Of a DNA stretch of 64,000 nt, positions 7,779-14,118 are shown piece after piece; within the stretch, counting starts at the first letter, position 1; each line of letters begins with the position of its first letter. Under the pieces are notes generated by a model. It did not search any database. It was not told where the DNA came from and worked only from the letters and a program-made list of their open reading frames with translations. The position numbers and the translations under genes were made by a program. This DNA comes from Peribacillus asahii (GTDB lineage: Bacteria > Bacillota > Bacilli > Bacillales > DSM-1321): NCBI RefSeq assembly GCF_003570725.1, contig NZ_QWVS01000052.1, positions 1 to 64,000 on the forward strand, in the 5' to 3' direction.

Positions 7779-9398
7779 TTATTGATACATTTCAGTAATT
7801 TGTTTTTGCAAGTCTTTATTATTTAAATACTCATCATATGTCATTTGTTTATCAATAATGCCTTTAGGTGTGATTTCAATAATACGATTTGCAATGGTTT
7901 CTGTAAACTGATGATCGTGAGAAGCAAAGATTAAAGAACCTTTAAAAGCAATCAGTCCATTATTCAAGGCTGTGATAGATTCTAAGTCAAGGTGACTCGT
8001 TGGTTCATCTAACATTAATACGTTTGAGCCGCTTAACATCATTTTAGAAAGCATACAACGTACTTTTTCCCCACCGGATAGAACACTTGCTTTTTTCATT
8101 ACTTCTTCGCCAGAGAACAGCATGCGGCCTAAGAAGCCACGTAAGAAACTTTCTGTTTGATCATTTGGTGAGAATTGGCGTAACCAATCGACTAATGATA
8201 ACTCGCATCCTTCGAAGAATTCTGCGTTATCTTTTGGGAAGTAGGCTTGAGAAGTCGTTACGCCCCATTTGAATGTGCCGCTATCAGGCTCCATTTCACC
8301 AGCAAGAATTTTAAATAATGTTGTTTTAGCAATTTCATCTTTACCGACTAAAGCAATTTTATCATCTTTGTTCATAATAAAACTTACATTGTCTAATACT
8401 TTGACGCCATCAATTGTTTTAGAAATGCCTTCGACACGAAGAAGATCATTTCCGATTTCACGGTCCGGTGTAAAGGCTACATACGGATAGCGACGAGAAG
8501 ATGGTTGGATATCATCTAACGTAATTTTATCGAGTAATTTTTTACGAGAAGTTGCTTGACTTGATTTAGACGCATTTGCACTAAAGCGTGCAATAAAGTT
8601 TTGTAATTCTTTAATTTTTTCTTCTTTTTTCTTATTTGCATCTTGTGCCATTTTAAGAGCAAGTTGACTAGATTCATACCAGAAATCGTAGTTACCAACA
8701 TAGATTTTAATTTTACCAAAATCAAGGTCAGCGATATGTGTACATACTTTATTTAAGAAATGACGGTCGTGTGAAACAACAATTACGGTATTTTCAAAGT
8801 TAATTAAAAATTCCTCTAACCATTGAATGGCTTGTAGGTCAAGGTGGTTGGTCGGCTCATCAAGAAGAAGAACGTCTGGTTTTCCAAATAACGCTTGAGC
8901 AAGCAATACTTTTACTTTCTCTCCACCTGTTAGTTCGGCCATTTTTTTGTAATGAAGATCTTCACCAATTCCTAGTCCTTTAAGAAGGATGGCTGCTTCT
9001 GAATCTGCTTCCCAACCATTCATATCAGCAAATTCGCCTTCCAGCTCAGCTGCTCTCATACCGTCTTCATCTGTAAAATCTTCTTTCATATAGATTGCAT
9101 CTTTCTCTTGCATTACTTGATACAATCTCTCGTGTCCCATAATAACCACTTTCAATACTTCTTCTTCTTCATACTCGAAATGGTTTTGTTTTAAGACAGC
9201 AAGGCGTTCGCCTGGTCCCATGTGAACGTCGCCAGATTGTGGTTCAATTTCACCAGAAAGGATTTTTAAAAATGTAGATTTACCAGCACCATTTGCGCCG
9301 ATTAATCCATAACAGTTACCAGGTGTGAACTTTATATTAACATCTTCAAATAGTTTACGGTCACCATAGCGTAAACCAACATTATTTACAGTAATCAT
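7779..9398 (-). CDS. ykpA: ABC-F family ATP-binding protein (YkpA/YbiT type)
   Basis: A soluble, ribosome-associated ABC-F ATPase with two nucleotide-binding domains and no membrane segment. ATG 9398 is used because GGAGGAA lies 8 nt upstream, giving 539 residues, the usual YkpA length. Domain 1 has Walker A GANGAGKS, signature LTGGEKVKVLLAQ and Walker B LLLDEPTNHLD. A charged linker follows (near residues 245-290). Domain 2 has signature LSGGEKVRCMLSK and DEPTSHLD. The second Walker A reads GKDEIAKTT, with Ala in place of the usual Gly before Lys. ABC-F proteins act on the ribosomal E/P site, some giving antibiotic resistance; this subgroup is usually housekeeping. Confidence 0.88.
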   Translation of the reverse strand: MITVNNVGLRYGDRKLFEDVNIKFTPGNCYGLIGANGAGKSTFLKILSGEIEPQSGDVHMGPGERLAVLKQNHFEYEEEEVLKVVIMGHERLYQVMQEKDAIYMKEDFTDEDGMRAAELEGEFADMNGWEADSEAAILLKGLGIGEDLHYKKMAELTGGEKVKVLLAQALFGKPDVLLLDEPTNHLDLQAIQWLEEFLINFENTVIVVSHDRHFLNKVCTHIADLDFGKIKIYVGNYDFWYESSQLALKMAQDANKKKEEKIKELQNFIARFSANASKSSQATSRKKLLDKITLDDIQPSSRRYPYVAFTPDREIGNDLLRVEGISKTIDGVKVLDNVSFIMNKDDKIALVGKDEIAKTTLFKILAGEMEPDSGTFKWGVTTSQAYFPKDNAEFFEGCELSLVDWLRQFSPNDQTESFLRGFLGRMLFSGEEVMKKASVLSGGEKVRCMLSKMMLSGSNVLMLDEPTSHLDLESITALNNGLIAFKGSLIFASHDHQFTETIANRIIEITPKGIIDKQMTYDEYLNNKDLQKQITEMYQ

Positions 9399-9523
9399 GT
9401 ATTTGCATTCCTCCAAAAAGACTGTTATATCAACGTTTCTATTAATTTATTTTACTAAATTTGACGTTGAATTGCACGAGCCGCAGTTTACAACCGTGTA
9501 TATTTTAAACTGTGCCTCGCTAA

Positions 9524-9552
9524 ATTGTACCTTATTTCAGTGAAAAGTTAAA
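9524..9552 (-). promoter_or_regulatory. probable promoter of the ABC-F gene
   Basis: Minus-strand TTTAAC (9552-9547), 17-bp spacer, TACAAT (9529-9524). It leaves a leader of about 120 nt that contains a CAGTTTA/TAAACTG hairpin (9484-9512). No upstream peptide was recognised in the leader. Confidence 0.5.
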
Positions 9553-9555
9553 GGA

Positions 9556-9583
9556 TTGTTCGGTAAGGGTGGAAAGATATACT
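9556..9583 (+). promoter_or_regulatory. possible promoter for a short transcript
   Basis: TTGTTC (9556-9561) and TATACT (9578-9583) with a 16-bp spacer. It could drive an RNA of about 75 nt ending at the terminator at 9644-9665. No protein gene lies between them. Confidence 0.3.
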
Positions 9584-9643
9584 AACTTATAGGTAACTGA
9601 GTATGAAAGAACTCATGGATATTTTAAAAAACAAGAGCAGCGG

Positions 9644-9665
9644 GCATCCTACAGGGTGCTTTTTT
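9644..9665 (+). terminator. orphan terminator upstream of the group II intron-like sequence
   Basis: GCATCC/GGGTGC stem (one G-U), TACA loop and T6. No plus-strand protein gene precedes it. Confidence 0.65.
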
Positions 9666-9761
9666 GTGTGCCAGACATGGCCAACTATCTAGGTGGTGAA
9701 AGCCCACCTAGGGGTACACATCGAACAACCACTAAGGGAGCGCAAGGATTTAAGGTGCATA
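9666..9761 (+). mobile_element. probable 5' remnant of a group II intron
   Basis: The sequence after the T run begins GTGTGCC, matching the GUGYG 5' end of group II introns. It continues into CTAGGTGG, TGAAAGC, CCACCTAG (9689-9711), an 8-bp hairpin like the conserved domain I stem of intron-encoded RT elements. Bacterial group IIC introns insert immediately behind terminator hairpins, which is exactly this position. No reverse transcriptase, domain V or 3' end is visible, so it is a truncated relic at best. The assignment is by remembered pattern and not confirmed. Confidence 0.5.
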
Positions 9762-9941
9762 ATGAATCATAAAATAAAGCTCGTTAGAATATATAATAGA
9801 GGCCATATACAGTTTGTGTATGCAACGACCACTGAAAATAGACTTTTCATTAATTATTCAAGGGCTATTGTTCTTTACATTCCTTGGGATAGAGGCATCT
9901 CTGTTAATTTTTTGATAAATCATCTTAAGAGGAGTTTATAG
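9762..9941 (+). CDS. doubtful small ORF, 59 residues
   Basis: A frame from ATG 9762 (AAGGTG upstream) encodes a basic, aromatic-rich peptide beginning MNHKIKLVRIYNRG. It matches no reverse transcriptase block I recognise, although it follows the intron-like sequence. It may be chance or a decayed gene. An in-frame extension upstream to 9693 runs through the intron-like stem and is unlikely to be translated. Confidence 0.25.
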   Translation: MNHKIKLVRIYNRGHIQFVYATTTENRLFINYSRAIVLYIPWDRGISVNFLINHLKRSL

Positions 9942-10037
9942 ACTCTATAGGGGGCGAGGAATTATAAAAACTTCTTTTAAAATTAATAGGATAACAGGAC
10001 TGAAATGAGGGGGTTTTAGGTTATTTTTCAATTTTTA

Positions 10038-10064
10038 TGAAACTTTTTGATAGGTTTATTCGTT
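10038..10064 (+). promoter_or_regulatory. ECF-type promoter (SigW/SigX/SigM-like)
   Basis: TGAAAC (10038-10043), then TTTTT, and CGTT (10061-10064) with 17 bp spacing, the same geometry as the yuaF promoter at 4838. It would drive the lipoprotein gene at 10169. Confidence 0.6.
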
Positions 10065-10168
10065 TAACTAGTAGGTAACGTCAACTAACACGGTTCATCA
10101 CCATGTAACAGTGTTCTATACATAGCTACATATTATAAAGGCAGTTTGAAAGGAGGGAAGTGTAGGAA

Positions 10169-10414
10169 GTGCCGATAAAATATATAATGGTTCTTATATA
10201 TGCTTGTTTTCTTTTAGTTTCCTGTTCAACTCCTATTTCACCATCCGCTCAAGAAGATAAAGAATTAGCAATGATTGAAGAAAAATTGTCTTTAAAAAGG
10301 AGGTTAGGTGTAAAGGGAGCTGGACAGCCTCCCTTTACACCGTTACTGCTCTCATTAAATCATGAATATTTTCCCAGGCATAAGCTACTTGAATTAGTTC
10401 TTTTTCATAGATAG
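10169..10414 (+). pseudogene. short lipoprotein gene, probably truncated
   Basis: GTG 10169 follows AAGGAGGG. The first 20 residues form a lipoprotein signal with lipobox LVSC. About 30 charged residues follow (AQEDKELAMIEEKLSLKRR). From 10307 the frame runs through the 13-bp terminator stem of the converging GNAT gene and then 80 bp antisense into its coding region. The last 30 or so residues are therefore unlikely to be native. Either a longer lipoprotein gene was cut here, or a stop codon was lost. The intact ECF-type promoter suggests it was once an envelope-stress lipoprotein. Confidence 0.55.
10307..10341 (-). terminator. terminator of the GNAT gene, inside both genes' 3' ends
   Basis: GGTGTAAAGGGAG/CTCCCTTTACACC, a perfect 13-bp inverted repeat with a 9-nt loop. 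On the minus strand it leads to CTAACCTCCTTTTT. The GNAT stop codon (10337-10335) lies inside the stem. Confidence 0.65.
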
Positions 10415-10862
10415 AAATTGGTTTTGACGCAATAAGTTGTCCGCCCATTGAGCTATAAAAAACGCGATGTACATTCTCTTCTAATGCCCAGATGACGACA
10501 TTTTTATACTCCTTTGTGATAAAAATATCAAGAATTGGCTTGATAAGCTGTTTGCCAATGCCTTGTCGTTGATACTCCTTTAAAATATAAATCGCGTAAA
10601 TTTCCCCTTGATAAACAGGGTCTCTCGTTTGCTCGGTTCCACCGGCAGCAAAACCGATAATTTCTCCATCGGCATTTTCCGCTACAAAGATCGCAGAATG
10701 GATGGTCTTTAAATTTCTTCTCCAATGTTTTGCCCGGCTCTCAATTGTTAATGAGTTTAAATAATCATCGGGAATAATGCCTGCATATGTAGAGCGCCAA
10801 GTTTCAACGTGAACATGGGCAATGTCGGTTACATCTTCTTCCGTAGCTTTTCTAATGTTCAA
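10335..10862 (-). CDS. GNAT family N-acetyltransferase
   Basis: 175 residues from TTG 10862, with GGAAGTG 7 nt upstream. This is a single GNAT fold: N-terminal MNIRKATEEDVTDIAHVHVETWRSTY, a central strand block (IFVAENADGEIIGFAAGG), and acetyl-CoA motif A in YQRQGIGKQLI near residue 115. The beginning resembles the broad group of GNATs whose substrates range from amino acids to antibiotics. The substrate cannot be told from sequence. The gene converges on the truncated lipoprotein gene. Confidence 0.85.
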   Translation of the reverse strand: MNIRKATEEDVTDIAHVHVETWRSTYAGIIPDDYLNSLTIESRAKHWRRNLKTIHSAIFVAENADGEIIGFAAGGTEQTRDPVYQGEIYAIYILKEYQRQGIGKQLIKPILDIFITKEYKNVVIWALEENVHRVFYSSMGGQLIASKPISIYEKELIQVAYAWENIHDLMRAVTV

Positions 10863-11083
10863 AAAATCACTTCCGTTTTTTGTTTAGTTACAAATATGAT
10901 GGTGTGGATTTTTAAGTTTCTCTCCTGTTTATGGAGCTTTTATCAACCAGATTATTTAACATAACCCTAATTATATTAAAACGTATAGAAACATGTCATC
11001 TTCTATGTTTCTTAAACTGTACATAAGTGGTACACTAGTATACTGTTTAAGATTATAAAGTAAAAAATATAGAGGAGTTTTTT

Positions 11084-11512
11084 ATGAATATTCACTTGAA
11101 AAGAGAACAATATGAAACATTACTTAAGCTTGTTCAATATGGATATTGGATAGCTTCTTCTGACCAGGAAACGAATGAGGCTCAAGCGTTTGGTGAAATG
11201 GAACAGCATATATTGTCACTGGCAAAAGACTTCGGTTTTGACGGTGTTGAATGGGATGAAGAGTATAACTTATATGATATGACAGCAACATGTAAAAATG
11301 ACATACAACAGGTAATTGATCAGTATGAAGAGATGGTGTTTAAAGATAAATTAGCGTATTATCTTGCACGCCGGGACTTGGCTCATGAAATGGCGGAGCA
11401 TGTATATGATGAGGAACGTGCTTTTGAGCGCATTGTCGAACTAGAAGAAGAATATCATCTTCACTTAGAGAAGCATGGAGTTAGTCACTTACAAATTGAT
11501 AAAATTAAATGA
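11084..11512 (+). CDS. conserved hypothetical acidic protein
   Basis: 142 residues, soluble, strongly acidic and predicted mostly helical; not a family I can name. It opens MNIHLKREQYETLLKLVQYGYW and is rich in Glu, Asp, His and aromatic residues (ARRDLAHEMAEHVYDEERAFERI). There is no signal peptide, Cys motif or membrane segment. The ATG has a correct AGAGGAG site. Upstream at 11012-11051 several overlapping short inverted repeats around TATACT suggest a regulated promoter, but I cannot name the regulator. The intact frame and ribosome site support a real gene. Confidence 0.65.
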   Translation: MNIHLKREQYETLLKLVQYGYWIASSDQETNEAQAFGEMEQHILSLAKDFGFDGVEWDEEYNLYDMTATCKNDIQQVIDQYEEMVFKDKLAYYLARRDLAHEMAEHVYDEERAFERIVELEEEYHLHLEKHGVSHLQIDKIK

Positions 11513-11641
11513 TAATGAGCATAATAGTTGCTGTATACTCGCTCTGTACATTGAGTGTAAAAAGTGATAGATTCAACTATGTTGAAAAATACATATTGGG
11601 GTACAATGAGAAGTAAAGGAACGTACGGGAGGAAATTATAC

Positions 11642-12514
11642 ATGCAAATGATACAGGTCGGAAAGGCCGTTGAATTAGAAGTCGATCGCGAAACGGAATT
11701 TGGCTATTTTTTAACAGATGGCACAGATGATGTATTGCTTCATAATAGTGAAATAACAGAAGGAACAGAACTAGAAATTGGGCAGGAAGTAACCGTTTTT
11801 ATTTACTTAGATAAACAAGGTCGTTTAACGTCAACGATGAAGATTCCAAGTATTCAAGTTGGTACATATGGCTGGGCGGAAGTAGTGAATGTTAGAAGAG
11901 AGTTAGGTGTATTTGTCAATATCGGTCTATCTAAGGACATTTTAGTATCATTAGATGATTTACCGAATTTGCAGCATCTATGGCCAGCAGTAGGTGACCG
12001 TTTATATGTTTCTTTAAAAACAGATCGTCAAGAACGTTTATTTGCTAAGTTAGCAACGGAGGACGTCATTCAGGAAATGGCGGTAAAAGCGCCGTTAAAA
12101 GGTGTACGTAATACGACGGTTAAAGGAAATGTATATCGCTTATTAATGGTTGGATCGTTCTTCGTTTCAGAAGAAGGCTATCGTTGCTTTGTACATGAAA
12201 GTGAGCGAAAACAAGAGCCGCGATTAGGAGAATTCGTAGAAGGCCGCGTCATTGATAGCAAAGAAGATGGCACATTAAATGTGTCGTTAATGCCATTTAA
12301 ACAAGATAAAATGGTGGAAGATGCCGAGGTCATTTTCCGTTACTTAATGAATCGTGGCGGGGCGATGCCATATGGGGATAAAACGCAGCCAGAAGACGTT
12401 CAATTTCATTTTGGGTTGAGCAAAGGAGCGTTCAAACGCGCATTAGGGAAGCTAATGAAAGAAGGAAAAGTTTATCAAGAAGACGGTTGGACGTATTCGT
12501 CTGATCGAAAATAA
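11642..12514 (+). CDS. cvfB: CvfB-like S1 RNA-binding protein (YitL family)
   Basis: ATG 11642 is preferred over the upstream in-frame ATG at 11564 because GGGAGGAAA lies 9 nt before it. The 290-residue product has the CvfB layout: S1/OB-like domains (about 1-62, 66-135 and 145-215) followed by a C-terminal winged helix (from MVEDAEVIFRYLMNRGG, including LSKGAFKRALGKLMKEGKV). CvfB in Staphylococcus aureus binds RNA and affects virulence and haemolysin expression. YitL is the B. subtilis homologue. It is monocistronic with a strong terminator. Confidence 0.88.
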   Translation: MQMIQVGKAVELEVDRETEFGYFLTDGTDDVLLHNSEITEGTELEIGQEVTVFIYLDKQGRLTSTMKIPSIQVGTYGWAEVVNVRRELGVFVNIGLSKDILVSLDDLPNLQHLWPAVGDRLYVSLKTDRQERLFAKLATEDVIQEMAVKAPLKGVRNTTVKGNVYRLLMVGSFFVSEEGYRCFVHESERKQEPRLGEFVEGRVIDSKEDGTLNVSLMPFKQDKMVEDAEVIFRYLMNRGGAMPYGDKTQPEDVQFHFGLSKGAFKRALGKLMKEGKVYQEDGWTYSSDRK

Positions 12515-12532
12515 AACATATACATTGAAACA

Positions 12533-12575
12533 GGCCATGAATTTTTTAGAATTCATGGCCTTGCTCGTTTTTCTT
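12533..12575 (+). terminator. terminator of cvfB
   Basis: GGCCATGAATT/AATTCATGGCC 11-bp stem, 6-nt loop, then a T-rich stretch. Confidence 0.78.
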
Positions 12576-12580
12576 ATGAC

Positions 12581-12778
12581 TTATTTGAAATCTTGTAAAG
12601 GTACGTTTAAAATCGGATACTTGCTCCAATTTGTATCTTCATAATGCCGCCACTCACTGTTAATAGTTGAAAAACCATGTTTTTTCATGACTTTTGTTAA
12701 GTAATCTAAATTTTTCTTTAGTGTATCATACATAAGCGAGAAGGTTGAACCTAGCGTATAAAACTTTTGGTTCTGATT
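12581..12778 (-). pseudogene. C-terminal fragment of an M15/VanX-like dipeptidase
   Basis: The minus strand encodes about 61 residues ending at TAA 12581, including VMKKHGFSTINSEWRHYED. Peptidase family M15D (VanX-type D-Ala-D-Ala dipeptidase) has a similar C-terminal block in which GF is followed by EWWHY, holding the catalytic Glu and a zinc-binding His. No start codon with a ribosome site exists, and homology stops abruptly at about 12779, where the IS200/IS605-like sequence begins. I read this as the remaining 3' end of a gene cut by a mobile element. The family call is moderate because the fragment is short. Confidence 0.45.
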
Positions 12779-12780
12779 CT

Positions 12781-12870
12781 GGGGACTAGGGGGCTACGCA
12801 AAAAGTTAAGCATTAGCTTGGGTTCATAGAAATCCCCCACTTCAGGCTGGATTAATAAGTGGGGGAGGTT
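12781..12870 (+). mobile_element. remnant of an IS200/IS605-type right end
   Basis: A CCCCCACTT/AAGTGGGGG hairpin (12834-12842 with 12857-12865) is preceded by GGGTTCATAGAAAT and followed by AGGTTC. This resembles the right end, and the overlapping omega-RNA 3' part, of IS200/IS605 elements carrying tnpB in Bacillaceae. No tnpA or tnpB is present. It sits between the broken M15 fragment and the 3' end of cotJC. The assignment rests on motif memory and needs a search. Confidence 0.45.
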
Positions 12871-12878
12871 CAAAAGTA

Positions 12879-13448
12879 TTAAAAAATCTTTTTCCTGTTT
12901 TGTTCTTCTTTTAAAATTTCGACAGCTTCTCGAAAACGCATAGAGTGTACAATTTCACGTTCGCGTAAAAAACGTAATGAATCGTTAACATCTGGGTCAT
13001 CGGAAATGTCAATTAGCCATTGATAGGTAGCCCTTGCTTTTTCTTCGGCGGCGATATCTTCGTATAAATCGGCAATGGGATCTCCTTTTGCTTGAATATA
13101 CTTTGCGCTCCATGGCTCTCCAGCAGCATTTTCGTAGAAAAGAGCACCATCGTGATTTACATACCGCTCAGCAAGGCCAGCTGCCCGCATTTGCTGCGGC
13201 GTGGCGTCTTTTGTTAGTTTATACACCATTGTTGCAATCATTTCGAGATGCGCAAATTCCTCGGTTCCAATGTCTGTAAGTAGTCCGATTACTTTATCTG
13301 GAATCGTGTATCGTTGATTTAAATAACGGAGAGCAGCGGCGAGTTCACCGTCTGCACCTCCATATTGTTCAATGAGATATTTTGCGAGCTTTGGATTGCA
13401 AGTGCTGACTTTCACAGGATATTGTAATTTTTTTTCGTAAATCCACAT
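12879..13448 (-). CDS. cotJC: spore coat protein CotJC (manganese catalase-like)
   Basis: 189 residues of the manganese-catalase fold (ferritin-like four-helix bundle). Metal-ligand glutamates and histidines are visible in DIGTEEFAHLEMIATMVY and in the C-terminal REREIVHSMRFREAVEIL. CotJC is a coat protein made in the mother cell and shares an operon with CotJA and CotJB. It is the last gene of the operon, 12 bp after cotJB, with an AGGAGGG site. The usual family length is about 189, so it is complete. Confidence 0.95.
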   Translation of the reverse strand: MWIYEKKLQYPVKVSTCNPKLAKYLIEQYGGADGELAAALRYLNQRYTIPDKVIGLLTDIGTEEFAHLEMIATMVYKLTKDATPQQMRAAGLAERYVNHDGALFYENAAGEPWSAKYIQAKGDPIADLYEDIAAEEKARATYQWLIDISDDPDVNDSLRFLREREIVHSMRFREAVEILKEEQNRKKIF

Positions 13449-13460
13449 ATTTTTCCCTCC

Positions 13461-13724
13461 TCACACTTGCCATGGCCATGGGCCGCTTCCCCAGTCCCAT
13501 TGTTGACCAACCGGGCTATTTCCATATTGTAATAACGGACCATATCTTGGCTCGAAGATGGCTTTTAATTGTCTCGAATACTCCGAGTATTGATTGAATT
13601 GCGTTAATGCATTTTGATCATCTGGGTGTGTATCCAAGTACAGGGTTAATTCAACGAGAACAAAGTCGGCGGCTTGGATTTGCTCCAGCAGTTGATAGTA
13701 CTCTGCATCTAGTTTCTTGTTCAT
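13461..13724 (-). CDS. cotJB: spore coat protein CotJB
   Basis: 87 residues, full length for CotJB, with the characteristic [24 protein letters not shown] segment and a Trp/Gly/Pro-rich C terminus. It is needed in B. subtilis for normal assembly of CotJA and CotJC into the inner coat. The ATG starts immediately after the cotJA stop codon, so translation is coupled. Confidence 0.93.
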   Translation of the reverse strand: MNKKLDAEYYQLLEQIQAADFVLVELTLYLDTHPDDQNALTQFNQYSEYSRQLKAIFEPRYGPLLQYGNSPVGQQWDWGSGPWPWQV

Positions 13725-13964
13725 TTAAGAATCCCTCTCTCGATATGGGTTTTCATAATAATCATAAAAAACTTTCCAAAGTGTGCCGCTCCTTAATGCT
13801 TCTTGTGGAGAAAATTGTTCAAGGTTTGGTGGTTGAAAGGTCATATATATGTTAATAGGAGTTCGGTAAAATTTATTGCCGATAGGTGGACATGGGTCAA
13901 ATGGACTGTGGAAAGGTTGCCACGTTTTGACCTGTGTAAACGATTGTTCATGCTGTTGATCCAT
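13725..13964 (-). CDS. cotJA: spore coat associated protein CotJA
   Basis: 79 residues, first gene of the cotJABC operon. The family block FDPCPPIGNKFYRTPINIYMTFQPPNLEQFSP is split here as FDPCPPIGNKFY then RTPINIYMTFQPPNLEQF. The rest is aromatic-rich (LWKVFYDYYENPY). AAGGAGGG precedes the ATG. In B. subtilis the operon depends on SigE in the mother cell, and a SigE-like promoter is found upstream. Confidence 0.93.
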   Translation of the reverse strand: MDQQHEQSFTQVKTWQPFHSPFDPCPPIGNKFYRTPINIYMTFQPPNLEQFSPQEALRSGTLWKVFYDYYENPYRERDS

Positions 13965-14002
13965 TATAAAATCCCTCCTTCACAGAAAAATTCTGCCTAT
14001 AC

Positions 14003-14031
14003 AAAACTATGCACATTCTACCTGTTTATGC
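14003..14031 (-). promoter_or_regulatory. SigE-like promoter of cotJABC
   Basis: Minus-strand GCATAAA (14031-14025) and GCATAGTTTT (14012-14003) with 12 bp between them. This is close to the mother-cell SigE pattern (ATA-type -35, CATA-type -10) and correctly placed about 40 bp before cotJA. Confidence 0.45.
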
Positions 14032-14118
14032 TTAAATCGGTAAAATAGCTACTAGTTCACGTTATTAAAAAAGACATGTACAATATAACTATGAATCAGC
14101 AGTGAGGAGGGCTTTTTA

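Noticed and set aside
9689-9711. CTAGGTGG/CCACCTAG stem as a transcription terminator
   Set aside because: No T run follows and it lies inside the intron-like sequence, directly behind a real terminator.
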